The position numbers and the translations under genes are program-made. A DNA stretch of 35,636 nt from Bacteroidaceae bacterium (lineage in GTDB: Bacteria; Bacteroidota; Bacteroidia; Bacteroidales; Bacteroidaceae). Positions 13,290 through 19,392 of the stretch are shown here, piece by piece. How positions within the stretch are numbered: the stretch's first letter is position 1; each line of letters starts with the position of its first letter. A model generated the notes under the pieces. It worked only from the letters and a program-made list of their open reading frames with translations. It ran no database searches and was not told the DNA's origin. Location of the stretch: NCBI GenBank assembly GCA_900769465.1, contig CAAGGT010000320.1:1-35636 (forward strand). Reading direction: 5' to 3'.

Positions 13290-13368
13290 TGGAGGAAGGT
13301 GCGGGATTCGAACCCGCGGCGGGGAAGATGTCAAGACCCCTAAAGCATTACCGCTCTGCCAACCTTCC
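13290..13368 (-). tRNA. tRNA with an encoded CCA and irregular anticodon arm
   Basis: The minus strand has a perfect 7-base acceptor stem (GGAAGGT / ACCTTCC), a 3-pair D stem (GCA / TGC), a perfect T arm GCGGG-TTCGAAT-CCCGC, discriminator T and CCA, 79 bases in all. The region between D arm and T arm does not fold into a normal 5+7+5 anticodon arm; candidate anticodons GAC (Val), TTG (Gln) and TGA (Ser) each give a weak stem. GGGG and CCCC could instead close a 12-base loop. It may be a divergent phage tRNA, or carry a deletion or insertion. Identity is left open. Confidence 0.7.
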
Positions 13369-13375
13369 TAAGAAT

Positions 13376-13484
13376 AGGCAAGCCTCGGGATAGGCCTCCG
13401 GGTATGAACTCTATAATGAGCCAAAAAGTGAAATAACAGTAGTGAACGAAAGTCTATGCCGCATCACTGCGGCTTCGCTTGCCT
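13376..13484. other. Structured non-coding element beside the tRNA
   Basis: AGGCAAGC (13376-13383) and GCTTGCCT (13477-13484) are perfect 8-base complements enclosing 93 bases. Inside are a 6-pair hairpin GCCGCA-TCAC-TGCGGC (13458-13473) and a GCCT/AGGC hairpin (13382-13395). This gives a closed multi-branch fold right next to the tRNA. No T-arm motif is seen, so it is not an ordinary tRNA. Could be a small RNA or a processing element. Confidence 0.4.
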
Positions 13485-13489
13485 GTATA

Positions 13490-13615
13490 CTAGTCTCGTT
13501 CGAGATATTCCTCACAGTAGTCGTATAGTGCCGACTCGTAGGCATCGAGTGCCTCCTCGTACTCTTCAACAGTGTCGTAGTCCTCTAGGCGAGGCTCTCT
13601 GTATTTCCATGCCAT
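13490..13615 (-). CDS. Small acidic Tyr-rich protein (41 aa)
   Basis: ATG 13615, TAG 13490-13492, start preceded by GAGGAGG at short spacing. Sequence begins MAWKYREPRLEDYDTVEEYE and continues with YESALYDYCEEYLERD: strongly acidic and helical. Such peptides can be DNA mimics or adaptor inhibitors, but nothing proves this here. It follows the 50-residue membrane protein by two bases. Confidence 0.55.
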   Translation of the reverse strand: MAWKYREPRLEDYDTVEEYEEALDAYESALYDYCEEYLERD

Positions 13616-13617
13616 AC

Positions 13618-13770
13618 CTAGTCCTCCTCGTCTTTTCTCGCCTCAGGATATGACGCGCATGCCATGGCGAATGATGGAACGAATGAAAACCAGATGTGTC
13701 CTGGGTTGTAGAAAGAAGCGATCAGTGCAACTATTGCAAGAACGCACCAGATGTAAAAGAATGCTTTCAT
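13618..13770 (-). CDS. Small membrane protein (50 aa)
   Basis: ATG 13770, TAG 13618-13620. Two hydrophobic segments: AFFYIWCVLAIVALIASFY and HIWFSFVPSFAMACA, then a charged C-terminus (YPEARKDEED). Probably an inner-membrane hairpin. Coupled to the acidic peptide gene. Role unknown. Confidence 0.6.
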   Translation of the reverse strand: MKAFFYIWCVLAIVALIASFYNPGHIWFSFVPSFAMACASYPEARKDEED

Positions 13771-14108
13771 ATGTAATACGGATTTGATTTCTGCTCACAC
13801 TCTGCATTTATTAGGGGTTGTGACCTCGACGAAGCATATGCCTCTCAGGAATGACGAGACGGATCTCGTCACCCTGCCCTGCATTACGAGCCACATCTAT
13901 AGAGGGGTATGTAACCATAGGTCTTTTGCCATATAGAAGGAGTAACACCTCGATACTGCATAGCTTCGTGCCGTCCCGGCAGGATAATTACAGTATAGAT
14001 TCAGTGTCCGCGAACGAGCCTCATTCACCCACCTACTTTCGTAGTCCCTTTCGGTATTCCTGTCGCGTTTTTTACTGGAAGGTAAAGGTCCGGTCAGAGA
14101 CCTTCACC
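13771..14108 (-). other. Leader region with hairpins, no strong gene
   Basis: This stretch of 338 bases lies between the excisionase-like gene and the small membrane protein. It holds three perfect inverted repeats: GACGAGA/TCTCGTC (13853-13870), TGCCG/CGGCA (13969-13981) and AAGGTC/GACCTT (14085-14104), the last just after the HTH gene stop. None has a T-run on the minus strand. It may be a structured leader or attenuation zone. I see no Bacteroidales promoter here. Confidence 0.4.
13811..13918 (-). CDS. Possible 35-residue peptide
   Basis: ATG 13918 to TAA 13811-13813 reads MVTYPSIDVARNAGQGDEIR and then LVIPERHMLRRGHNP. There is no family or Shine-Dalgarno support. It is the only leftward frame of note in this gap. 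Confidence 0.25.
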   Translation of the reverse strand: MVTYPSIDVARNAGQGDEIRLVIPERHMLRRGHNP

Positions 14109-14291
14109 CTAAAGTGTCTGCATCGCTCTGATGATGTCAGATCCTTTGAAGAATTTCCTTCCGTTCGCTCGGCTTATGCCGTAGCGGAGAAGTCTTGCCT
14201 TGCAGTAGTTGTTGACTGTCTGCCTGGTCTTGCCTAAGATCTCAGCGACCTGCTGGGTCGTGTAGTTCTTCGAAGGGTAAACCTCTATCAT
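14109..14291 (-). CDS. Excisionase/MerR-like HTH protein (60 aa)
   Basis: The protein is little more than an HTH_17-type winged helix: KNYTTQQVAEILGKTRQTVN, then RYGISRANGRKFFKGSDIIR. Small proteins of this kind act as excisionase (direction factor) or early regulators. The nearby integrase and attP make an excisionase role plausible, though it lies in the leftward early operon right after the Cro-like gene. It overlaps that gene's stop by 4 bases. Confidence 0.75.
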   Translation of the reverse strand: MIEVYPSKNYTTQQVAEILGKTRQTVNNYCKARLLRYGISRANGRKFFKGSDIIRAMQTL

Positions 14292-14545
14292 AACTGTTCT
14301 GGGAATAACATTCTGTGATTGGTCTTGATCTTAAGGACTCTACTCACAATCTCGGCGACCGCCTTTCTGTCCAGGATGCTTCCTGGGATCACACTTCCAT
14401 CTCTCCAGTAGTAGACCGCCGATTCAGATTTGCCGGTGCTCGCTGCGATTCTGTCGCGGATCAATATCCACTCGGCGTTCGACAGACTCTTACATATCTC
14501 GGGAAAAGACCTTGTGTCGACTGATTTTTTTTCTAACTTTGCCAT
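14288..14545 (-). CDS. Cro-like transcriptional regulator (85 aa)
   Basis: First gene leftward from the immunity region. SFPEICKSLSNAEWILIRDR is followed by AASTGKSESAVYYWRDGSVI, an HTH, then KAVAEIVSRVL; this layout recurs in the Cro position of Bacteroidales phages. It diverges from the CI-like gene across a 127-base gap with operator-like repeats. Likely represses the lysogenic promoter and commits to lytic growth. No cleavage domain. Confidence 0.75.
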   Translation of the reverse strand: MAKLEKKSVDTRSFPEICKSLSNAEWILIRDRIAASTGKSESAVYYWRDGSVIPGSILDRKAVAEIVSRVLKIKTNHRMLFPEQL

Positions 14546-14598
14546 ACTCGATTAATTTTTGAACGATTGGATCTGGATTTTCAAATCGTTTGACAGTG

Positions 14599-14629
14599 CA
14601 AATATAAGTATAATATTAGTAACTGCAAT
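14599..14629 (-). promoter_or_regulatory. Leftward early promoter (Bacteroidetes type)
   Basis: On the minus strand TATATTTG (14606-14599) matches the -7 consensus TAnnTTTG exactly. ATTG (14629-14626) stands 19 bases upstream, near the -33 TTTG consensus and spacing. It is oriented to transcribe the Cro-like gene at 14545, with a leader of about 45 bases. A TTAGTAA box (14616-14622) lies between the two elements, where repressor would block it. Confidence 0.7.
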
Positions 14630-14673
14630 AGTTTTACTAATAAATTTACTAATAATTTTAATGTTTACTATTA
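14616..14673. promoter_or_regulatory. Operator array for CI/Cro
   Basis: TTTACTAATAA occurs at 14633-14643 and 14645-14655, with TTTACTATTA at 14664-14673 and the inverse TTAGTAA at 14616-14622. The inverse box and the first direct box form an inverted repeat with 7-base arms. The last box touches the CI-like ATG. Several copies between divergent regulators are typical phage operators. Confidence 0.6.
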
Positions 14674-15071
14674 TGGATACTATCAAAGATTTCCGTAAGT
14701 CCAACAAAATCAGTCAGATAGATCTGGCTGCGTATTTGGGCGTGACTCAGGGGTTTGTGTCTCAGATCGAGAAGGGTATCTGTCCAATTCCTGATTGGGT
14801 TATTAGTAAAATATTAGAAAATCCTTTTGACTGGGACGTTTCTATGTTAGAAGAGGATCGAAAGCCAAAGATTGTCGCCGATCAGATCCCACAGCTTTCG
14901 AACGTAGAGATTCTTCTGCGCGATCTCCTGGCAGAGAAGGAGGCAAAGATCGATGCGCTCAATGAAATGATCTGGGAGCTGAAGGCAGAGAACGCCAGAC
15001 TCCAGGAGCAGCTCAGGTCGAAAGGGGGAGTTGTTGCCGGTGCAGAAGATTCTTTGTCTGCGAGTGCTTAA
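14673..15071 (+). CDS. CI-like repressor with HTH and coiled coil (132 aa)
   Basis: ATG 14673 is preferred over an upstream in-frame start at 14559, which would put a hydrophobic stretch over the operator DNA. The N-terminus is an HTH_3 fold: TIKDFRKSNKISQIDLAAYL, then GVTQGFVSQIEKG. A C-terminal coiled coil (LLAEKEAKIDALNEMIWELK) would give dimers. There is no LexA/CI peptidase domain, so RecA-type self-cleavage is not expected. Likely holds lysogeny by binding the TTACTAA boxes and blocking the leftward promoter. Confidence 0.8.
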   Translation: MDTIKDFRKSNKISQIDLAAYLGVTQGFVSQIEKGICPIPDWVISKILENPFDWDVSMLEEDRKPKIVADQIPQLSNVEILLRDLLAEKEAKIDALNEMIWELKAENARLQEQLRSKGGVVAGAEDSLSASA

Positions 15072-15210
15072 ATAAAAGGATCTCATTTTGAAAACGTCTT
15101 TGGCCGAACTATGCCAATTGACGTGCCAGGACATTGTGATTATGTCTACGGAGTTTTAGGATTTGTCCAGGATAGACAAAAGTGAAAATCAAATAATCAA
15201 AATCAAAAAT

Positions 15211-15546
15211 ATGGATCGATTAACCGGAATGCTCGTATTTCTGCTGATCTTTTGCGGATGTAGTAATACACAGGAAAGACCTAATGATCCGAAGTTGGGG
15301 GAGTACCTTTATCTGGAACTAAACAAGGGAGCTATCTGTCACTTGGATAACGATTGCGCTAAGAGTAGCACATATATAAAGACGGACTACGTGCTGAGTG
15401 AGATCAAGAGGTGTAGTAAGCATGTGGTAAGTGGTAATGCTAAGATGGATGTTGTGCGAGGTAATTACCATTTCTGCGCGAAGTGCGTGCCGCTAAAAGT
15501 CATGAAGCAGATAGATTCGTTAACAAGATCTAGTAGTGAACAATAA
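15211..15546 (+). CDS. Lipoprotein with Cys/His-rich mature part (111 aa)
   Basis: From ATG 15211 (the longer frame at 15163 starts with TTG) the product begins MDRLTGMLVFLLIFCGCSNT: a signal peptide with a lipobox-like IFCGC and acceptor cysteine at about residue 17. The mature part has ICHLDNDCAK, RCSKHVV and FCAKCV, a set of His/Cys that may bind metal or form disulfides. Located between CI and integrase, where cargo genes expressed in the lysogen sit. An envelope role such as superinfection exclusion is plausible but unproven. Confidence 0.7.
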   Translation: MDRLTGMLVFLLIFCGCSNTQERPNDPKLGEYLYLELNKGAICHLDNDCAKSSTYIKTDYVLSEIKRCSKHVVSGNAKMDVVRGNYHFCAKCVPLKVMKQIDSLTRSSSEQ

Positions 15547-15551
15547 TCAAT

Positions 15552-16115
15552 ATGAGAAGAATCCTATTACTTGCCATTGCACTGTTCTTATCTATAGGAG
15601 CAAATGCACAGGATAAGACGCCCCTGGATGCGACAGCGGCGCAGGTTCAGATGCAGACCCATTTCTTGGGACTGAATCTCGGTAGACGCTACCAGTCAGT
15701 GGAAGAGGCGTCGAGTCTTTTGGATAAAAGATTTCCTACGAAAGATGTGCGCTTAGATGAAATATATGTTTTCGATCCGAGATTCGGCGGCTACGATTGG
15801 ATGTCAGCGTGTTATGAATTCTGTGGAAAGCAGAGTAAGTCTCTTTATATCGTTATGTTCCAGAAAAACTTTAAGAATAGGGCAGAGGCTGAAGAGATGT
15901 ATAGATCCCTGGGCGATGGCTTGGAAAGAAAATATGGGTCTGTCGAGTTAAAGACGAGAATAGAAGGATTGGAAAGAATGGAATGGGGCTTCGGTGGTGT
16001 GCTTGCATGCAGCCTTAATTTAATACAGAAGGAAATGCATACGTGTGTGGCACTTGTATATGTGGATGTGATGCTCCTGCAGCTGTCGAAAATGCAGGAT
16101 GCGAATGAGCTCTAG
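15552..16115 (+). CDS. Secreted protein in the lysogeny cargo region (187 aa)
   Basis: ATG 15552 lies five bases after the lipoprotein stop. A signal peptide, RRILLLAIALFLSIG, ends in ANAQ, a standard cleavage site. The mature protein is alpha/beta (YQSVEEASSLLDKRF, KSLYIVMFQKNF, YRSLGDGLERKYG) and ends with a hydrophobic strand TCVALVYVDVMLLQL. No family assigned. Exported and paired with the lipoprotein, it likely acts in the periplasm or outer envelope of the lysogen. Confidence 0.7.
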   Translation: MRRILLLAIALFLSIGANAQDKTPLDATAAQVQMQTHFLGLNLGRRYQSVEEASSLLDKRFPTKDVRLDEIYVFDPRFGGYDWMSACYEFCGKQSKSLYIVMFQKNFKNRAEAEEMYRSLGDGLERKYGSVELKTRIEGLERMEWGFGGVLACSLNLIQKEMHTCVALVYVDVMLLQLSKMQDANEL

Positions 16116-16224
16116 AGACTCCGTGACCACCAGGTAGATCGGGGGTCGCTTGCAAACGCTTGCAAAACCAATTTTCTTAAAATATAAATTATTAATTATC
16201 AGTGATTTAGAGTAGACGAGAATA

Positions 16225-16268
16225 CCTACGGATCAGAAGGTTACAGGTTTGAATCCTGTCGGAGTCAC
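16225..16268 (+). other. attP core: 3' part of a tRNA-Arg(ACG)
   Basis: The sequence from the anticodon loop CTACGGA (16226-16232) runs through TCAGA and the AGGTT variable loop, to a T arm ACAGG-TTTGAAT-CCTGT (16243-16259) and the acceptor strand CGGAGTC (16260-16266). The 5' half of a normal tRNA is not attached, and the anticodon stem partner is missing. It is therefore the attachment core, where integration would restore a host tRNA-Arg. It lies about 240 bases before the integrase start. Confidence 0.8.
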
Positions 16269-16274
16269 AAAGGT

Positions 16275-16324
16275 AAAAAGTCTATTGATAATCAATGAGT
16301 TACAACGATTACAATAGGCTTTTT
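16275..16324 (+). terminator. Terminator-like inverted repeat after the att core
   Basis: AAAAAGTCTATTG (16275-16287) and CAATAGGCTTTTT (16312-16324) pair with one G-T wobble and end in a T-run. It probably terminates transcripts of the restored tRNA after integration. Loop of 24 bases. Confidence 0.55.
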
Positions 16325-16510
16325 CTTTGTCATAACACCACAGAATTAGGTAAAAAATGGTAAAATTTGGTAAAATTCGGTAAAACGAACGCTTGCAAAA
16401 CCGCTTGCAAATCCACCGAAACGACCACAAAACAACCCCAAACTTGCAAACCGCTTGCAAAGATCCTGCAACGCTTGCAAAATGGATCGCTGAACAAACC
16501 AACCAACACA

Positions 16511-17737
16511 ATGAAGCTAACATTAGTTCATGACACCCGCTCGGGTTCGGGAGAATTCCCATTGAAGATCAGGATCACGCACCACAGCAAGAGCGTGTAC
16601 ATCTCCCTTGACGTGAAGGTCGCACCAGAGCAGTGGGACGGAGAGAAGATCATCAACCATCCCAGAGCTAAGACTCTCAGCGATTACGTTACTACCAGGT
16701 TCGCACTGGCGGAGTCGACCATGCTGAAGTATGGATTGCTCAACGACATCGAGAAGCTCACAGCAGCGCAGATCAAGGCGATCATCGAGCATGACGGCGA
16801 ACTCCCGGAAGACAACAGCGGATCTAAGTTCCTCGCCTTCTATAACACACGCATGCAGGCGCATAAGAAAACCAACACCAGGAACAGCTACGACAGCGCG
16901 ATCAAGAGAATGATGATCTTCGATCCGGATCTTGCACAGCGCACCTTCGAGGAGATCGACGAGGACTATCTACGCAGGATGGACGAAGCATGGGACGAGG
17001 CCGGACTCACAGTCAACTCGCGAGCTGTCTACATGCGAAACATACGCGCAGTCTTCAACGACGCGATAGATGAGCGGATCACGACGGCTTATCCTTTCCG
17101 CCGCTTCTCGATCAAGAAAGCACCGACCAGGAAAAGAAACCTGTCCGTCAAAGAACTCAGGCTTCTCCGCGATTATCCGGTTGTCAATGAGTTCCAGGAG
17201 AAGTACCGCGACATCTTCATGCTTTGCTTCTACATGCGCGGCATAAACCTGGTGGATCTTCTCGCACTCAAACCTAAGGACGTGAGGGCGGGACGAATCA
17301 ACTACGTGAGATCCAAGACCGGAAAGTTCTATTCGATCAAGATCGAGCCTGAAATGAAGAAGATCCTGGGCAAGTACAAGGGCACTGAATACCTTCTCGA
17401 CGTCTGTGACGGTGCGAAGAATCAGGCTCAGTATGAATCCATGTACAAGGGATTCCTCCAGCGCATGGATCGCGGACTGAAGAAGATCGGACCGTACTAT
17501 CGCAAAGGACTGGGAGGAAAGAAGCATATCACTCCTCTGTTCCCGGATATATCGCAGTACTGGTGCAGGCATACGACAGCCACACTGATGGCTGAGCTCG
17601 GATACTCCAGTGAGATCATCGCCAGCTCTCTGGGTCATGAGTACGGAATCAAGACCACGAACATATACATAGAATACAAGCAGTCCGAGATCGACAAGGC
17701 GAACAGAGCCCTGATCGACTACGTGAACAAGAAATAG
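16511..17737 (+). CDS. int: Tyrosine recombinase (phage integrase)
   Basis: 408 residues from ATG 16511. A longer frame from TTG 16367 is rejected because its first 48 codons are the arm repeats. The N-terminal arm-binding domain begins MKLTLVHDTRSGSGEFPLKI, and a core SAM-like domain (AFYNTRMQAHKKTNTRNSY) follows. The catalytic set is visible: R243 (MRGINLVDL), R353 with H354 (QYWCRHTTAT), H376 (SSLGHEYG) and the nucleophile Y386 (NIYIEY). The HxxR first position is not His, as in many Bacteroidales integrases. It inserts phage DNA at tRNA-Arg. A hairpin terminator follows. Confidence 0.95.
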   Translation: MKLTLVHDTRSGSGEFPLKIRITHHSKSVYISLDVKVAPEQWDGEKIINHPRAKTLSDYVTTRFALAESTMLKYGLLNDIEKLTAAQIKAIIEHDGELPEDNSGSKFLAFYNTRMQAHKKTNTRNSYDSAIKRMMIFDPDLAQRTFEEIDEDYLRRMDEAWDEAGLTVNSRAVYMRNIRAVFNDAIDERITTAYPFRRFSIKKAPTRKRNLSVKELRLLRDYPVVNEFQEKYRDIFMLCFYMRGINLVDLLALKPKDVRAGRINYVRSKTGKFYSIKIEPEMKKILGKYKGTEYLLDVCDGAKNQAQYESMYKGFLQRMDRGLKKIGPYYRKGLGGKKHITPLFPDISQYWCRHTTATLMAELGYSSEIIASSLGHEYGIKTTNIYIEYKQSEIDKANRALIDYVNKK

Positions 17738-17740
17738 GCA

Positions 17741-17770
17741 GAGCCCTTCCATTACGGAGGGGCTTTTCTT
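17741..17770 (+). terminator. Terminator after integrase
   Basis: AGCCCTTCC (17742-17750) pairs with GGAGGGGCT (17756-17764) across ATTAC, with one wobble, followed by TTTCTT. It separates the lysogeny unit from the late rightward genes. Confidence 0.75.
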
Positions 17771-17785
17771 GTGCAATGACCTTAA

Positions 17786-17819
17786 ACTAAAGTAGTTTAC
17801 TTTAGTAAACTTAAAGTCC
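17786..17819 (+). promoter_or_regulatory. Overlapping palindromes and late motif upstream of ejection genes
   Basis: ACTAAAGT/ACTTTAGT (17786-17806) and GTTTAC/GTAAAC (17795-17810) are two perfect palindromes that overlap. The second runs into GTAAACTTAAAGTCC (17805-17819), which differs by one base from GTAAACATAAAGTCC ahead of the tail genes (34836). The gap to the start at 17875 is about 55 bases. Likely an operator or activator site for late genes. Confidence 0.5.
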
Positions 17820-17874
17820 GACCAGCCTGAATGTTGCTGACCTTAGCTCCGTTTAAACTTTAAATCATAATATT

Positions 17875-18423
17875 ATGGTAGGACAAATTTTAGGAGCGGC
17901 GACACAGGTTGGTGCATCTATCTATGGGGCGATCAAGTCCTCACAGGCCAACAAGCGTGCTCAGAAGCTCTTACAGAATCAACGAGACGAGAACCAGAAA
18001 TGGTACGATCAGAAGATGTCCGAGGATTACATGCAGCGCAGTGACGTGCAGAATATCCTGAGAAAGCAGAGAGATCTTCTGGACGAGCAGTACAAGAGGG
18101 CCAGAGCTACCAATCTCGTAGCCGGCGGTACTGATGAATCGCTTGCTCTTCAGCAGCAGGCAGCAAACCAGACCATGGCGGATACCATGGGTAACATCGC
18201 AGCACAGGCTAGCTCATACAAGGATAGCGTAGAGCAGCAGTATCGTGCACAGGACGCAGCACTCAACCAGCAGCAGATCGGAGTCGAGCAGGCGAATGCC
18301 AAGGCAATTGCAGAAGCGGCCGGCCAGGTGGGATCAGCAGTGTCAGGACTCATGACGGGTGTAAAGAAGGATGATGTGGTCGAGAAGACTAAGGAGAATC
18401 CGGTGGCAACAGTAAAATCGTAG
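17875..18423 (+). CDS. Small ejection-type virion protein (182 aa)
   Basis: Begins with a Gly/Ala-rich hydrophobic segment (MVGQILGAATQVGASIYGAI) then long charged helices (KRAQKLLQNQRDENQKWYDQ) and an Ala/Gln-rich coiled coil (DALNQQQ-type: ALNQQQIGVEQANAK), ending with a hydrophobic AGQVGSAVSGLMTG. This pattern is like small internal or ejection proteins of podoviruses (P22 gp7/gp20, T7 gp14). It directly precedes another coiled-coil protein and the giant polyvalent protein, the usual order of three. Function from layout, not homology. Confidence 0.65.
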   Translation: MVGQILGAATQVGASIYGAIKSSQANKRAQKLLQNQRDENQKWYDQKMSEDYMQRSDVQNILRKQRDLLDEQYKRARATNLVAGGTDESLALQQQAANQTMADTMGNIAAQASSYKDSVEQQYRAQDAALNQQQIGVEQANAKAIAEAAGQVGSAVSGLMTGVKKDDVVEKTKENPVATVKS

Positions 18424-18427
18424 GCGT

Positions 18428-19390
18428 ATGGCAAAGAAGGAAGAACTATTAGATTTAGCTGCCAGGCAGTCCGACGCCCTTCTTGAAGAAGAGCTCAAAG
18501 CTGAGGAGCGAGCTCGCACTGCAGAGATTGAGGATAAGATGGAGGTTGAAGCACTGGCTCAGTCGCAGAAGGAAATGGCTGACGCGCTGGCGGCCTACAA
18601 CCAGGCTACCTATCAGAACATGGGACAGATCCTGGGACAGATCCAGGAAAAATCCAACACCAAGAAACAGTTGGACGAGACAGCTACAAGGAGAGAAAAC
18701 GCATACCGTTATATCAGCGGACTCGGCGACACGCTCTCGTCTCTTGCAAATCTCGTAGGCACGGCTCATGGCGCGGAGAATCAGGATCAGACATACAACT
18801 CTTCCAAGGTTGTGGAAAAGGCTGAGGCTGCACGTAAGGCACGCAAGTTGGAAATGGAGGAGCTCAGCAAGAGGCTCGACGAGATGAAGACGAAGCAGCG
18901 CGAACTGAAGGCTTCAGGAAGCCTGGAGGAAGCGAAGATGAAGTTCAAGCATGACAAGGAGATGGCGACCCTTCTTTCTAAGCAGAGAGCAGCTAGAACA
19001 ACAGCGGAGAAGTATGCGGATACCCAGGCTGAGGATGCTATGAAGAACACAGCGGCGATCTGGAAGGCGGAGAATAAGAAAACCACTACCGGTAGCACAG
19101 CTAAGCCTAAGGTGATCAAGATCCTTGGTGAAGACGGAAAGATGATTGATCTTGACGTGAGTGGTTACAAGAACTTCGAGAAGGATTATCAGAGAGCTTT
19201 GGCAGCTGCCATTGCAGACGGAACTAGCGGACTTACAGAAGAGGAGATCGCACAGTATAAAGAGGCGGAAGATGCGGCAGCAGGAGGCGAATACGGTCTG
19301 TTGAATCAGTGGAATCGCACTCATACTCCGAGACAGAACATCGTCAACAGGATGAACAACGTGACATCTATAACAAGTAATTACCCATAA
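18428..19390 (+). CDS. Coiled-coil ejection-type virion protein (320 aa)
   Basis: Nearly all helix: KKEELLDLAARQSDALLEEE at the N-terminus, then Gln-rich GQILGQIQEKSNTKKQ, a coiled coil (AEAARKARKLEMEELSKRLD), Ala-rich segments and an acidic end. It resembles T7 gp15-like core proteins in style, forming part of a tube for DNA ejection. The ATG comes four bases after the previous stop, and the giant gene starts two bases after its own stop, so the three are translated together. Confidence 0.65.
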   Translation: MAKKEELLDLAARQSDALLEEELKAEERARTAEIEDKMEVEALAQSQKEMADALAAYNQATYQNMGQILGQIQEKSNTKKQLDETATRRENAYRYISGLGDTLSSLANLVGTAHGAENQDQTYNSSKVVEKAEAARKARKLEMEELSKRLDEMKTKQRELKASGSLEEAKMKFKHDKEMATLLSKQRAARTTAEKYADTQAEDAMKNTAAIWKAENKKTTTGSTAKPKVIKILGEDGKMIDLDVSGYKNFEKDYQRALAAAIADGTSGLTEEEIAQYKEAEDAAAGGEYGLLNQWNRTHTPRQNIVNRMNNVTSITSNYP

Positions 19391-19392
19391 TC

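Larger units (their letters stand above)
16147..16481. repeat. Integrase arm-type sites: seven CGCTTGCAAA-like repeats
   Basis: CGCTTGCAAA occurs at 16147-16156, 16157-16166, 16390-16399, 16402-16411, 16452-16461 and 16472-16481; a degenerate copy (CTTGCAAA) is at 16443-16450. Two lie left of the tRNA-derived core and five right of it. Spacings are about 10-12 or 20 bases. This matches the arm sites of a tyrosine integrase attP, with short left and longer right arms. Confidence 0.75.

Noticed and set aside
13851..14237. Rightward 128-residue frame over the leader and the HTH gene
   Set aside because: It runs opposite to the excisionase-like gene and has Ser/Arg-rich, shadow-type composition.
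14559..14672. 38-residue hydrophobic extension of the CI-like protein
   Set aside because: It is translated promoter and operator DNA; the HTH begins right after ATG 14673.
16147..16481. CRISPR-like array near the integrase
   Set aside because: Repeats are 10 bases with uneven short gaps and flank an att core; they are integrase arm sites, not repeats with spacers.
16367..16510. 48-residue N-terminal extension of the integrase
   Set aside because: It starts with TTG, encodes only the arm-site repeats (Lys/Thr/Cys-rich) and the ATG at 16511 matches the usual protein length.
16970..17776. 268-residue leftward frame over the integrase
   Set aside because: It is the mirror of the integrase with all catalytic residues of the plus strand conserved; no start context or family.
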